Of a DNA stretch of 64,000 nt, positions 34,947 to 46,656 are shown one piece after another. The DNA is from Orientallactaga sibirica (Eukaryota; Chordata; Mammalia; Rodentia; Dipodidae), in contig JAEOAD010000032.1 in assembly GCA_036365145.1 (NCBI GenBank), positions 1,913,501 through 1,977,500 of the forward strand, given 5' to 3'. A model generated the notes under the pieces. The model worked only from the letters and a program-made list of their open reading frames with translations. It ran no database searches and was not told the origin of the DNA. The first letter of the stretch is position 1. Every line of letters begins with the position of its first letter. A program made the translations under genes and the position numbers.

Positions 34947-35116
34947 TGTTTTGTTTTGTTTTGTTTTGTTTTGCTTTTTCGAGGTAGGGTCTCACTCTGG
35001 TCCAGGCTGACCTGGAATTAGTTATGTAGTCTCAGGGTGGCCTCGAACTAATGGTAATCCTCCTACCTCTGCCTCCCAAGTGCTGGGATTAAAGGCGTGC
35101 ACCATCACGCCCGGCT
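34947..35116 (-). mobile_element. B1 SINE with (TTTTG)n tail complement
   Basis: Inverted B1 with an exact 13-bp target duplication cagctcatctttt (34934-34946, 35117-35129). The tail complement has become (TTTTG)n. The body retains 'cgaggtagggtctcactctg' and 'accatcacgcccggct'. Confidence 0.93.
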
Positions 35117-35184
35117 CAGCTCATCTTTTATCCAGACTCTACTTCCACCCTTCCCACCTCCCAGGCAAAACATCATCCCATGTT

Positions 35185-35308
35185 CTTAATGGAATGGGAA
35201 TGTATTACTTATAAATAAGCTCAGAAACGTACACAACAGCATCATCCTTAATGGAATGGGAATGTATTACTTATAAATAAGCTCAGAAACGTACACAACA
35301 GCATCATC
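35185..35308. repeat. perfect 62-bp tandem duplication (2 copies)
   Basis: Units 35185-35246 and 35247-35308 are identical, starting 'cttaatggaatgggaatgta' and ending 'cagcatcatc'. The motif catcatcc also occurs just upstream at 35171-35178. The unit is not part of a recognised repeat. Confidence 0.95.
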
Positions 35309-36563
35309 CTCACCACCACTGATTTCTTCCAATTGTTCTGAGCACACACACCACCACTAAACAAATTATGCACCTACCATTTGTTTAATAAGATGTTCTT
35401 TACAAACACAAAAGATTTATCTAACTGGGAAATGCTTTACTGTGGACTTAATCACTGCAGTAATTGGCAGACAGACTTATTAATAGAATTTGAAAATTGA
35501 CTTCTCACATCAAATCATTCATACATTTTATTTTATTTATCTATTTTTTATGAATTGAGAACCTTACTGTATTAACAAATTTTGGATAGGATTCTCATGT
35601 CTCATTTAAAAATGCCTGAATTTGTCTTCTTGAAATACAGTGCCCCTTAAGCCATAGGGACATCTAAGTTTCTCCATCTTCTGTTCAGATACTTCATGTG
35701 CCAGGCTAAGTGAAATCCTGGCATATGGTGTCATCCACCAAGTTATTTGGTACATCTTGAGAGCCCCTAACATATCTACAGGTTTTCACTTTATAGGATT
35801 CTTGCCTGTAAAGTTTCCAGAAATTCTCAGCTATACACAGCATCTTATTCCTTGAAAATATAGCACCAATTTTCTTTGCCATGATTTTTTCATTTGCATT
35901 GTAACCATTATGCTACCTTATGTAAATATTTGTCCAAAAAGTCTTTCTAGAATAGATGCTTTGCAAATGCCACTAGAGAAGATTAAACTAAGAAATGAGA
36001 ATGTCAATAAGGAAACACTTATTTTTTTTCTTAAAGAAGTCAGCACATTTCTAAATGTTCACCAAAATTTAAATTACAGCTGTGTAATATAAAGTAACTC
36101 AGCAATCACAATAACCATTGATGTAGCCATCCCCAGTCATGTGACGTGAAGTCACTTGTTTCCAATGAATCCATTTCATAGACTAGTTAAATGTTCAAAG
36201 GACACATCAACCTTTCCCTTTAAAGCACCTAATTTATAATCATGAAGTCCTTAAAAAAGTGGTTTGAGTTGCATTTCAGATGTTTTATAATATCCTATGC
36301 TCTAGGCTGGGACAGTCTTGCTCATAGGATTCAATTGCATGACCCATATTCATTCCAGGTGATGTCTCAGACATCATTGTAGAAATGCCATCCCTAACCA
36401 GTGTATCTTTCCTCTGTATCTTATCTAATATCATCATATTTACTGTCTTCATAGCATGTTTCAAAAGTTATTTTCATTTCTTTTATATTCCTAGCTTGTT
36501 TGGCAGTGCAAGCTTTACAAGGAAGGGACCACACATCTCCCTTCTTCCATCTGTTCCTTCTTC
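35309..36563. other. non-genic unique stretch
   Basis: AT-rich sequence with no SINE or gene recognised. Confidence 0.4.
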
Positions 36564-36576
36564 TCATCCTCCATTT

Positions 36577-36806
36577 AAAAAATATTTTTTATTTATTTAT
36601 TTATTTATTCATTCATTTATTTATTTGACAGAGAGAGATGGAGAGATAGAAAGATAGGGCATGCTAGGGCCTCCATCCACTGCAAATGAACTCCAGACGC
36701 ATGTGCACCCTTGTGCATCTGGCTAACGTGGGTCCTGGGGAAATCAAACCTGGGTCCTTTGGCTTTTCAGGCAAATGCCTTATCCCCTAAGCCATCTCTC
36801 CAGCCC
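36577..36806 (-). mobile_element. tRNA-derived SINE, type I
   Basis: Complete inverted copy with a long (ATTT)n tail complement and an exact 13-bp target duplication tcatcctccattt (36564-36576, 36807-36819). Confidence 0.93.
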
Positions 36807-36943
36807 TCATCCTCCATTTTTTGCTTCTTCCTCACAGAATCCACATTTCCCTTCAGATTTCCTGGCAGAAAATAAGCACTCAATACTTCAGAGTCACAAG
36901 GCAGGATAACAGTGATGAGAGTCTATCTGTGTGAATCCGCATA

Positions 36944-37073
36944 AGGACCTGTCTCCACTGCCAAGCCCTGTGAGTACCACTAGATGTGTGAACCAGTCTT
37001 GCTGTCAGTTAACTGTAGCCCAAATAAAGTTTGACTATAATTGTGTGGGGGAAGTTCCTGAGAACCATCACAA
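36944..37073 (+). repeat. LTR-like repeat, copy B
   Basis: Homologue of 34695-34827. It carries an intact AATAAA (37023-37028) about 45 bp before the shared end 'gagaaccatcaca', like an LTR R/U5 region. The 5' limit of the repeat is not resolved. Confidence 0.6.
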
Positions 37074-38876
37074 TCAGCAATCACTAGTGGCTAGAGGGCC
37101 AGGCGTAAAGCTAAGCTACACAGAGGAGGTGGCCCTTCCTTTGTTCCTCACACCTGCCTTAAAGACAAAGACTCATTCTTTCCCATATTACAGATGAGTT
37201 GCCTACCACAAAGTGGTTGCTTAACGTTTACACCATTGCAAGCTAACACGTGACAGGTCACCTGTTTCAACAACCCCATTCTAGTACGCTGTGCCCTATT
37301 ATTTAGACAAGATGACATCAGCCTCCATGCCTGGTACATATAGTCCCAGAAGACGGTTCCTGCTGAAGACAATTTAAAGGATGAAAAGAATGAATGAAGT
37401 TTTGACAAATATGTCAAGACGGTTCATACCTGGGGTATTACAATTTTTACTATCCTTTTCTGTTCCCTTTTTCTGTCTAACTGAGGGATCTTGGTCACTG
37501 TCTTGGCTGTCTTCCCAAAGCTATTTATTGTAGTGGTCCTCTGGAATTGAAAGAGAATAAAAAGATGAGACTAGGGGGTGTTTAAAGAAGTCTACCATGA
37601 AGGATGAATTGAAAGAACCAAGTGGGTGTCTGCGTGAAAGGGGTGTGTGAAATACCTTGGATATAAAAATAATAACAACAATAAAAATGATGTTAAGAAG
37701 AATTAAATTAGAGTCCTGGAAATGAAAGACTCATAAAATTAATTATTCTCAAGAGAAGAGCCATAAGTGAACACAATTCAATTTATTCTTTAGATAGATG
37801 AAACCAGTACCTGTCTCAATATAAAATAGTTAAAACAGCTAAGGTAAACAAATCCTAAGTTCATATAGTTAATGACAATTTTGAAATGCCATCCTGAAGA
37901 CATTAATAAGGAAAAAAAAAAAACCCTCAGAATTCAGAAAATAGTATTTCACTTAACATCAATAGGACGGCTGACTTTAGGCATATCACCTGCGTGCCCA
38001 AACCTTTGTCCCTTTGCAAATGGAGCCACCAGCCTCCCCACTGCCCATCTCCCAGCAGATGCCAAGTGCATTGTGAAAAAGCAATGGGGACCATGGCCAG
38101 GCTGTCACTGTCACTCTGGGAACTATCATCTCTGAGCAGGGAGGCAGGGAGGGAAGGAGATGGCACAATGAGCACAGGACACAGTGAAAACCTAATGGTG
38201 TCACTTTACGTGCCTGGGCCGGCCTCTGCCTGCTTGGTGAGGACAGGCATTCAAGTGTTCTGAGGACACGTGTGCTGAGGAGATGGGTGATACTAGAAAT
38301 CCTTCTCTTATGTTATCTGAGGGCTTTTCAGAGGGCTTCCAAGTGCCCTGTGAGCACTGCACATCCTACTGCCCTACCATTATTCCAGGTCTACCGATAG
38401 TTGTAGCATATTAATAAAATATTATAATGTACTTTATATACAATTAAGGGAGCTTAGCATCAATGTCATCAGACTCTGCTCATATTAATTACATCCTGTC
38501 GGGAAATCACCTTAGGTCTGGGATAGGGAACCTTTCTTCAGTTTTCATGAATGTTGCCAATAGTAATCTTTTTGTTATGAATGATGGCATGATACAAATT
38601 ATCATTAGTGCACCATATTCCAGGACTAATGGTTTCACAAAATTAGGGGGAAAAATGATTCCTGCAGAGCTACTCAAATCAGGAAGAGACACATTCTTAA
38701 GCCTAGCTCTGTGAGTTAGCTTGATAATTTACCTACTGTGCAATCATTTTCAAGGACTTTTAATAATTATTCTAAATGCCAAGACTGAGATCACATAAAA
38801 AAAAAAAAAAGAAAAAGTGTTACACACATGCACTTGCAAATAGAAAAGATGTTCACCCAGGTGTTCACACTTACTC
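37074..38876. other. non-genic unique stretch
   Basis: No repeat is recognised for 1.8 kb. The part at 38400-38790 (AT-rich, with multiple TAAT/ATTA cores) has the texture of conserved non-coding DNA. Frames near 37927-38263 overlap on both strands without recognisable domains. Confidence 0.35.
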
Positions 38877-38892
38877 AAAACCCATAAAATTA

Positions 38893-39059
38893 AGGCAAGC
38901 TTGGTGGCACACACCTTTAATCCCAGCACTCGGGAGGCAGAGGTAGGAGGATCGCCGTGAGTACGAGGCCATCCTGAGACTACATAGTTAATTTCCAGGT
39001 CAGCCTGGGCTAGAGTGGGACCCTACCTTGAAAAACCAAAAACAAAATAAAATAAAAAT
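38893..39059 (+). mobile_element. B1 SINE
   Basis: Full-length copy: 'ggcaagcttggtggcacaca', 'gaccctaccttgaaaaacca', AAATA-rich tail. Exact 16-bp target duplication aaaacccataaaatta (38877-38892, 39060-39075). Confidence 0.95.
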
Positions 39060-39275
39060 AAAACCCATAAAATTACCTGTGATAGATTCCAGTTCTGGTA
39101 AGTGGCAGTTAAACCTTCAGAACAAATAATCCCTTAGAAAATATTCAGAAATAACACCCTATAACACACCTTCTTTGTATAAAAGGTTTGTCTTTAATAT
39201 TTATTTGTCTCTTTATTTGTTCACTTATTTATTCAACAAATGACACAATATAATGATTAAGATACATGACGTGGT

Positions 39276-39390
39276 ACTGGAGAGATGGTTTGGCAGTTAA
39301 AGGCACTTGGGTTTGTATGCAGTAACTAGAGGTTCTAGCACACCCATTCTCTCTCCCCTACTCTTTTTCTCATATAAATAAAAATTATTA
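39276..39390 (+). mobile_element. tRNA-derived SINE, type I, internally deleted
   Basis: 'actggagagatggtttggca' passes straight into 'gggtttgtatgcagtaacta', so the centre, including the B box, is missing. The tail is ATAAATAAAAATT. Confidence 0.75.
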
Positions 39391-39747
39391 AAAGATGACC
39401 ATATCTGTAGTAATATACTATTGATCTCTAGTAATATGGCAGAATTTTTGCTAGTTGTGTGAATTAGCACAAGCTAATCCTGGATCCACTTTAATCTGGT
39501 GTCTTCCCATGTCCCCTCTGTAGTGAATGAATGTCCCATCTACCCTTGCTCTCCACTGAACACTCAGAACACCCTCTTGAAGTGGTTAACCACACAGTCC
39601 TATACGGAACTGTGGATCTGAATCAACCAATTTACCTTTCTAGCTTCCACTCAAATCAAACAAGCACGAAAAGATTCAATGCCTCTATGCTACCTGTTAT
39701 GCAGATTCAGAAGGAACACAATGCTAAGAATGAAAGAGAATGGTTTT
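39391..39747. other. non-genic unique stretch
   Basis: Nothing recognised. Confidence 0.4.
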
Positions 39748-39761
39748 AAACATCAATGGAG

Positions 39762-40035
39762 GGGCTGGAGAGATGGCTTAGTGGTTAAGGCAACTGCCTG
39801 CTAAGCCTAAGAACCCAATTCCAATCTCCAGGTCCCACGTTTAGCCAGATGCAAAGTGAGGCAAGGGCGCAATGCTGCACTTGCCCACAAGGGGGCGCAC
39901 ACATCTGGATTTCATTCACAGCACCTGAGAGACTGCTGGCGCACCCATCTCTGTCTCCCTCTCCCTCTCTGTCTATCTCTCTCTGTCTCTTTCCCCAAAA
40001 ATAAATAAAAAAATAATTTTAAAAATATTAAAAAA
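39762..40035 (+). mobile_element. tRNA-derived SINE, type II
   Basis: 14-bp target duplication with one mismatch: aaacatcaatggag (39748-39761) and aaacatcagtggag (40036-40049). It has a single B-box region (aattccaatctccagg) and type II hallmarks 'gaggcaagggcgcaatgc' and 'cacaagggggcgcacac'. Confidence 0.92.
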
Positions 40036-40192
40036 AAACATCAGTGGAGAAGTGCATCCTAGGTTTTAGTGTAATTCTTCCCTAATAACTAAATGTATAA
40101 CTGAGGTCAGCATACCTCAAGTAACAAAATGCTACAGATACTTCAAAGCCATTTTCTCATGTATTACATAATGTTCTCAATCCTAAAATACA

Positions 40193-40297
40193 CAGTGGGT
40201 CTGAAGAGATGGCTTAGCAGTTAAGGCACTTGCCTGCAAAGCCTGAGGACCCAGTTCAACTCCCCAGAATCCATGTAAGCCAGATGCACAAGGTGGT

Positions 40298-40343
<46 letters not shown>

Positions 40344-40348
40344 AAACT
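40193..40348 (+). mobile_element. tRNA-derived SINE, type I, right half deleted
   Basis: Flanked by ctaaaataca (40183-40192, 40349-40358). The left half is intact ('gatgcacaaggtggtg'), then it jumps into a CT tract of about 40 bp (40298-40339), missing the 'ggagttcgtttgcagtggc' block. The (AAATA)n tail is almost lost. Confidence 0.85.
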
Positions 40349-40358
40349 CTAAAATACA

Positions 40359-42327
40359 TGTTGAAGTTGATAAAGATTTGGGTATCCCCATTTGATAGAT
40401 GGGATGACTAAGGTCTTGAGAGTAGGAAAACTGTCCAAAGTTGTACTGTGGATAAGAAACAGAAATGAGCCCAGAATGAAGGGCTTTGAAAAACAGTCAA
40501 CACCTCTTTCTTTCATCACCATGCTAGGTCTGCATAAACAAGGGCAAGGGCTCCACAAAGAATTCTCCCACTGCTTAACACTTCCGAACCTTAGAAACAG
40601 GAAAAGATCATGGGGAAGCACTCAGACTGTGATTTTCCCTTTCAAACTATCATTCTGTAGAACAAAAGCCCAATGTTTTCAATCATGTGCATTAAAATAG
40701 ATGTCATTGGGGGAAAATGTATGAATTTCGTGAATCAGAAGTGATTTTGAAATATGTATGCCCTTTTCAAGCTGAGCAGCAATAGTGACACATAATCTAT
40801 AAGTTATGGTGGAATCTTGTTAATTCTAATGAGAACCCAGAAAGTTTGTTGCCAATTAATGAATCTTGCAAATCATTAAGTGACATGGAGTGTTGGTTAA
40901 AGGGCAGTTTTTCTGAGTGTGTGGAGGGGGTGGGGGGTTAGTTCTGTCACTGCTGAGGACAAGCATGTTGATGACAACCTGGAACCTGTTTCAGAAAAGA
41001 TTGTGAGAGGAGGTCCGATGTTTGAATGACAGATGCTCAAATGAACAGAGTTCACTGACCAAACTACAGTCCATTCCTCATCATTGAGTCAGTGGTCTGA
41101 TGAAGTCCCATGACAGCTGCTCAGAAATAATTAGCTCACATCATGTCTTGAGCACCTTTGTGAGCTCTGAAGACAAAGCTGATTTGTCATGATTTTGCGG
41201 TGTTAACACCATATTCTTGACTTCTCCCTGGGAAGACATTTCTGTCAAATATCACATAGTTAAGTTTAAGTTACAGCACCACTAGGTAGGCGCAATAGGA
41301 GCTACTAATTTGAGTCAGTGATTGAGATGTAACTCAACTGTCATTACTGTCAAAAACAAAAGCAAAAAAAAAAAAGAGAGAGAGAGAGAGAGAGGCAGGA
41401 GAAAAAGGAGAGTAAATAGCTTGGGACCAACACAAAGCCAAACAGTGATCAATTTTTTCAGTGTAATGGTTTCTTCAGGGTCACTACGGATAGGGACACA
41501 TTATCACATGCAGAGACACAATTGAATTTTTATCTTCAATGACTAAAAATGTTATTGATTTCTTTTAAAATATAAGTAGAAGAGGATAAGGATAATAAAC
41601 TTTGGGGAGTGATGTTGAAAGACGTTTTAATTTAAAAATTCAGTCTGCCCATGGAAAGATGAGAGAAAGATGAGCAAAAGGATTTCCTCCATTCTAAAAT
41701 ACCAAGATATAAGATCTGGCCTGTTTCTAATCACTGAATTGTGCTATCTCTGCCTGCAAGGCTTGATTGAGAGAGAATCAAAAACAAAACAAACCACCTG
41801 TTCAGTTAGGAGTGGAGTCACTAAGCCATGCATCACGAAGGACTCTCCAGTGAAAGAGAAACAAGAAAATGTTTATCATTATGAATGGGGACTCTTTAGA
41901 GGAAGGAGACCAGTGGGAGAATGTCTTCTCTTTCCCTCCTCTTTAGTTCCTGTCTGCCATGAGGTGAGAACCTTTGTTATATATTCCTCAGCTCCTCTGA
42001 TTCACCATGGGCCCAGAATCAATGGGGCCAAGAACTATAGACAGCAACCTCTGAAATCAGAAGCCAAAACGCAGCCTTGATCCCTGAGTTGTTTCTCTCC
42101 TGTATTTCATCATATTGACCAAAAGACTAACACAGATATTATCCAAGAACCAAGTTTATAATGACCAAGTAATCATAGTTAGGAATGGAACTTCATTTCC
42201 ATTATCTTAGCCTTGAGTTCCAGAAAATTCATGGCAAATTACTGATATTAACAGAAACAATTTTATATCAGGGGAATGATAAGCATTAGTATCATTTTAA
42301 AAATATTTTTCTTGGGCTGTAGTGATT
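40359..42327. other. SINE-free unique stretch
   Basis: About 2 kb. It includes a G-rich run near 40922-40938 and an A-run plus (AG)n at 41366-41393. A 136-codon frame (41670-42080) has no recognisable domain and is not called. Confidence 0.4.
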
Positions 42328-42330
42328 ATT

Positions 42331-42567
42331 TTTTATTTTATTTTATTGTTATTTATTTATTTGAGAAAGAGAGAGAGAGAGGGAAAGAAAGAAGCAGATA
42401 GGGGGGAGAGAGAGAGAGAGAATGGGTGTGCCAGGGCCTCTAGCCACTGCAAATAAAGTCCAGACACAGGCATCACCTTGTGCATCAGGCTTTATGTGGG
42501 TACTGAAGAACTGAACCTGCATCCTATTGTTTTGCCAGCAAGTGCCTTAAAGGATAAGTCATCTTTC
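42331..42567 (-). mobile_element. tRNA-derived SINE, type I, diverged
   Basis: Inverted copy: TTATTTATTTGAG, long (GA)n, 'gccagggcctctagccactg', ending degraded at 'gataagtcatctttc'. Just upstream, 'ttgggctgtagtgatta' may be a stub of another copy. Confidence 0.8.
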
Positions 42568-42898
42568 TTTGTTTGCTATTATTAATTTATATCTGTGTAA
42601 TGTTTTCTTTGCTTCTAAGATATAAACAACATATATATTGCAACCTAACAAGAACACCAAATGGATTTTAACCAAAATAATTCAATTTTAAATTTAAATG
42701 CTTTCTCACTCAAATATTTCTTCTCACTCAAATAAGTGTCTATCCTGAAAATCTAATTTTATTAATTTCCTCAATATTTCTTATTTAAATTTTGTTGCAT
42801 AAGATCTTTGTTTTAAGAAAAGTCAATAAATAAATGGGACTTCTTCCTACCAACTCCCAAGCTCTCTCATTCATTAACTTCTAAGACATTAAATCATT

Positions 42899-43063
42899 AA
42901 ATATATAAATATATAAATATATAAATCATTATATATTATATATATGATATATATTATATATAATATAATATATATATATATTATATATTATTATATATTA
43001 TATATATATTATTATATATAATATAATATATATATTATATATAAATATATAAATCATTAAATA
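42899..43063. repeat. AT-only palindromic tract
   Basis: Almost pure A/T with TATA-type dyads and repeated ATATATAAATCATT motifs at both ends, able to fold into hairpins or cruciforms. Confidence 0.85.
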
Positions 43064-43447
43064 TATGCTTTTCCAAACTTGATACAAAAAAATGAAAAAA
43101 ACTTATACCCCCTTGAGAAAATCATGTTGAACTATCTAAAGGCAAAAATCAAAGGCAACTTTATTAAAGGAAAGCAGAAAGGGGTACTTCAAACAAATTC
43201 TTATGAATTGACTGGATTTAGGCTGCAGGTATTCTAAGATCAAGAGCTCCATGGTCCCTATTATTAGACCTCCTATAAATAAGAAAAGAAAAGTTCTGGG
43301 AAAAGATCAATGAGCTACTCAAAATGTCCTACATACAGCTGACCCTCTCGTAAAAGCAGGGGAGTGACAACAGTGTGTAATGTAAGAGATCTGTGCCTAT
43401 GACACATACTTCATCAACATAAAATTGTACATGTAGATTCAATTTCA
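43064..43447. other. non-genic unique stretch
   Basis: Nothing recognised. Confidence 0.4.
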
Positions 43448-43555
43448 TGTGTGTGTGTGTGTGTGTGTGTATAATAGGTTCTATACTATATATGTATATG
43501 CAGACATATAAATGTGTGTGTATATATATATGTATATATATATATATATAGATAT

Positions 43556-43590
<35 letters not shown>

Positions 43591-43617
43591 TAGATATAGA
43601 TATAGATATAAATATAC
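43448..43617. repeat. (GT)n, (TA)n and (GATA)n microsatellite cluster
   Basis: GT tract at 43448-43470, TA-rich run from about 43520, then GATA repeats (43556-43590) grading into GATATA. Low-complexity Tyr/Ile frames are artefacts. Confidence 0.95.
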
Positions 43618-44263
43618 ACAGATATAAATAAATTATATTATAAACTGGTACATACAGCAGTTTTTCTCTACTCTTCCAGGTCTACCTTATATACCATCTC
43701 TTCCAAGGAATCACTCAAAATTCCCCAGAAAAAGTCACTTAGTGATATTTCACTTCCCTTGCCATGCTTACTGTCAGAAACAATGGCTGACCACCCAATC
43801 CTCGTCTTAAAGAATGTCAGAATTAGTCTGTCACCTCATAGATATCTTTGTGGACTTCCCATTTCCTCCACTAGGCAAATGGCTTAAATTAAGCTACAGT
43901 CTGGAGTACTAAAAACCACTTAAAGTTTCCAATCACACACACATCTTTTAGGTGTTTTCCCTTTTTAGATTTAATCTCAGGCACTTGACTAACTTGGTCT
44001 CTGAGGCCTTGATGCTCCTGGTGGCTCCTCAGATCCTCTTTCGTGTGGAGCCACTTTGCTTACCCTTTGAGAATGAACGCTACAGAGACACACAAGAGAA
44101 TTTTAGATGCAATGAAATCCTGTTTCTGGACATCTTCACTTAAGATTTCCAGTCTTCACACTTGGACAGATTCGGCTTGCTGGAAATTGACCCATTCTGT
44201 TACCTTCTAGAAAGGCAGCCCAAATTGACTGGGATATTTCTGCATTGGTTTTCAGAGCACGGG
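43618..44263. other. non-genic unique stretch
   Basis: Nothing recognised. A 63-codon frame at 43952-44143 has no recognisable domain. Confidence 0.4.
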
Positions 44264-44264
44264 A

Positions 44265-44305
<41 letters not shown>
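44264..44305. repeat. (AAT)n microsatellite
   Basis: About 14 AAT units, without interruption. Confidence 0.95.
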
Positions 44306-44306
<1 letters not shown>

Positions 44307-44542
44307 CTTGCTTAATTGAGTTTCAAAACAATTAATGTTTCATCTAATGCTGTAATAAAAGCATTTGTATTATACTTGTATTTACTTATATATGGTGAAA
44401 GTCTGTCTATTGGATTTGCCTTCTAGAAAACATAAAGAGAAAAAGATAAAAGATTACCCTGCTGTTCAGCACAATAATGCTCATTTTGATCTTTTATTCT
44501 ATCAATAAGTTATTTATTTGTTTGTTTGTTTATTGTGGTGTG

Positions 44543-44602
44543 TAGATCAAACCCAGGACATCTTTCATACTAGGTAAGTGCTCTGTCACAGAATTACAAT
44601 CC
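44543..44602 (-). mobile_element. ID-like SINE, diverged
   Basis: 'gatcaaacccaggacatctt' and 'actaggtaagtgctctgtca' match the complement of the ID core. It is preceded by (TTTG)n, compatible with a tail complement. Confidence 0.5.
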
Positions 44603-44639
44603 ACTTGGTTTCAGTTTTTCTTTAACTGTCTGCTAATTA

Positions 44640-45180
44640 GATAAAAGTACTTTTTAATTAAACATATTTGATAAAGATCCTGACTTCCTTTTACCTTAAA
44701 AAGCAACATATAACCCAGATAGTGAGATGAATGACTATGCTAAGAATACATGAGTGCCACAAACAGGAAGTGATGTCAAAATTAACCACTGCTTGTCATA
44801 GTCTCAGGAATTGCAGCCACTTTTGTTTAAGCATATTTCCATGAAAGCCTTGCATTAACCCCTTCAGATATAGTCTGCACAACTGGTTCATCATGTTTCC
44901 CTCTTGGGTTCATGCATTGAAAAGATACAGGCCAGAAGACCTATGCCAAGCTAGGGACACAGCTCCACCCAGTCCCCTCATGATCAGGCTATCCTGAAAG
45001 ATCCTGCCACACAGAGCCATCAGTGGTCAGAGGGAAACAGGTGACCCATTGAATGTGTCCCTCCATTTTATTTATCACACTCTGCTCACCGTCTCACTAG
45101 AGGAAGGGTGCATGGTTCTTAAGTCTTTGGGGAGTGACTTTTGCCCATTCTTGTATTATGTTGAGCTTTTAAAAAATATT
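44640..45180. other. non-genic unique stretch
   Basis: Nothing recognised. Confidence 0.4.
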
Positions 45181-45185
45181 TTATT

Positions 45186-45415
45186 GGGGCTGGAGAGTGG
45201 GCTTAGTGGTTAAGGTGCCTGCCTGCAGGGAAGCCTAAGAACACTGTTTGATTCTCCAGGTCCCACATTTAGCCCAACACAAAAAGTGATGCAAGGGTGC
45301 AATGCTGCACTTGCCCACAAGGAGACGCAATTGTCTGGAGTTCACCCCCAACAGCTGAGAGGCCCTGGTGTGCACATTCTTTCTCTTTCTCTTTCTATCT
45401 CTCTAAAATAAAAAC
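45186..45415 (+). mobile_element. tRNA-derived SINE, type II
   Basis: 'ggggctggagagtgggctta', 'gatgcaagggtgcaatgctg', 'acagctgagaggccctggtg', short CT tract and A-rich tail. It abuts the T-rich head of the inverted SINE that follows and probably inserted there. Confidence 0.82.
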
Positions 45416-45809
45416 TATATATTTTTTTATTGATTTATTTGAAAACAAGGGAGAGAGAGAAAGTGGGAGAAAGAAGAACATAAGCCAGGCGTGGTGGTAC
45501 ATGCCTTTAATCCCAGAACTTGGGAGGCAGAGGTAGGAGGGCTGCCATGAGATTGAGGCCACCCTGAGACAACAGTGAATTCCAGATCAGTCTGAACTAG
45601 AATGAGACCCTACCTTGGAAACTGAAAAAAAAAAAAAAAAAAAAAAAAAGAACAGAGAAAGATTAGACATGCCAGGTCCTCTAGCCCCTGCAAAGGAACT
45701 CCAAACGAATATGCCATCTTGTGCATCTGGATTTATGTGAGTACTGAGGAATCGACCTCAGTCCTTAGGCTTTGCAGGCAAGGGCCTTAATTTCTGAGCC
45801 ACATTTTTT
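45416..45809 (-). mobile_element. tRNA-derived SINE, type I, split by B1
   Basis: Inverted copy. The head and (GA)n lie at 45416-45482, interrupted by the B1 at 45483. It resumes 'gattagacatgccaggtcct' to 'ttaatttctgagcc'. The final 'tctctccagccc' is absent, so the SINE 5' end is truncated. Confidence 0.8.
45483..45645 (+). mobile_element. B1 SINE nested in tRNA SINE
   Basis: 'gccaggcgtggtggtacatg', 'gagaccctaccttggaaact' and poly(A). A short repeat, aagaaca, is present at both ends (45474-45480 and 45648-45654). Confidence 0.88.
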
Positions 45810-45846
45810 TATTTGAACGGGACAGGGAGGAAGAAGGAGAGAGAAA

Positions 45847-45881
<35 letters not shown>

Positions 45882-46076
45882 GAGAGAATGAGCATGCCAG
45901 CAGCCTCTCAGCTGCTGTGAGCAAGCTCCAGTCACGTGCGCCCCCTTGTGGGGAAGTGTGGCATTGTGCACTTGAGTCACAAGTGTCTGGCTAAATGTGG
46001 GATCTGGAGAATTGAACGGGCATTCTTGGGCTTGGCAGGCAGGTGCCTTAACTGCTAGGCCATCTCTCCAGCCTTA
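45810..46076 (-). mobile_element. tRNA-derived SINE, type II
   Basis: Inverted copy with an exact 13-bp target duplication agccacatttttt (45797-45809, 46077-46089). Single B-box region. 'cagcagcctctcagctgctg' and 'gcgcccccttgtgg' mark type II. Confidence 0.92.
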
Positions 46077-46320
46077 AGCCACATTTTTTAATGTTGGTCT
46101 GGGTACTCACTATATTTAAATTCAACTAAAAAAAAAAAAAAAAAAGATTCTCCAACTGAGTTTACAGTTGACACAAAAATGTAACCCAGATGACCAACAG
46201 ATCCTAAAGTGCTAAAATTGTCTATTCGGGGCCCACCTGCTGAAATAAAATAGCCTCCTATGAAATTCCATTAGTAACTTGGAAGAGGAGACATACATAC
46301 ATATATATGTATATATATAT

Positions 46321-46565
46321 TGCTGGAGAGATGGCTTAAGGTGCTTGCCTGAGAAGCCTAAGAACTCATATGTGAATCTCCAGGTCCCATAGCCAGCTGC
46401 ACAATGATGCAAGTGTGCAATGTTGCACATGTGCACAAGGAACCACATGTATCTGGAGTTTGTAGTGGCTGAAGGCCCCAGCACACCCATTTTCCCACCT
46501 ACTCTCTCTCTCTCTGCCTCTTTCTCTCTCTCTCTCTCTCTTAGATAAAATAAAATAATATAAAA
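46321..46565 (+). mobile_element. tRNA-derived SINE, type II, diverged
   Basis: 'gctggagagatggcttaagg' lacks a few bases after the A box. 'gatgcaagtgtgcaatgttg' marks type II. CT tract and AAATAAAATAA tail. Confidence 0.82.
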
Positions 46566-46569
46566 CATT

Positions 46570-46581
46570 ATATACATATAC

Positions 46582-46650
<69 letters not shown>
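46570..46650. repeat. (TA)n-(CA)n compound microsatellite
   Basis: A TA-rich run followed by a CA tract of about 48 bp, probably grown from the preceding SINE tail. Confidence 0.95.
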
Positions 46651-46651
<1 letters not shown>

Positions 46652-46656
46652 TTCCT

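Noticed and set aside
41670..42080. 136-codon plus-strand frame
   Set aside because: No domain recognised and no flanking gene structure. A frame of this length can occur by chance in 64 kb.
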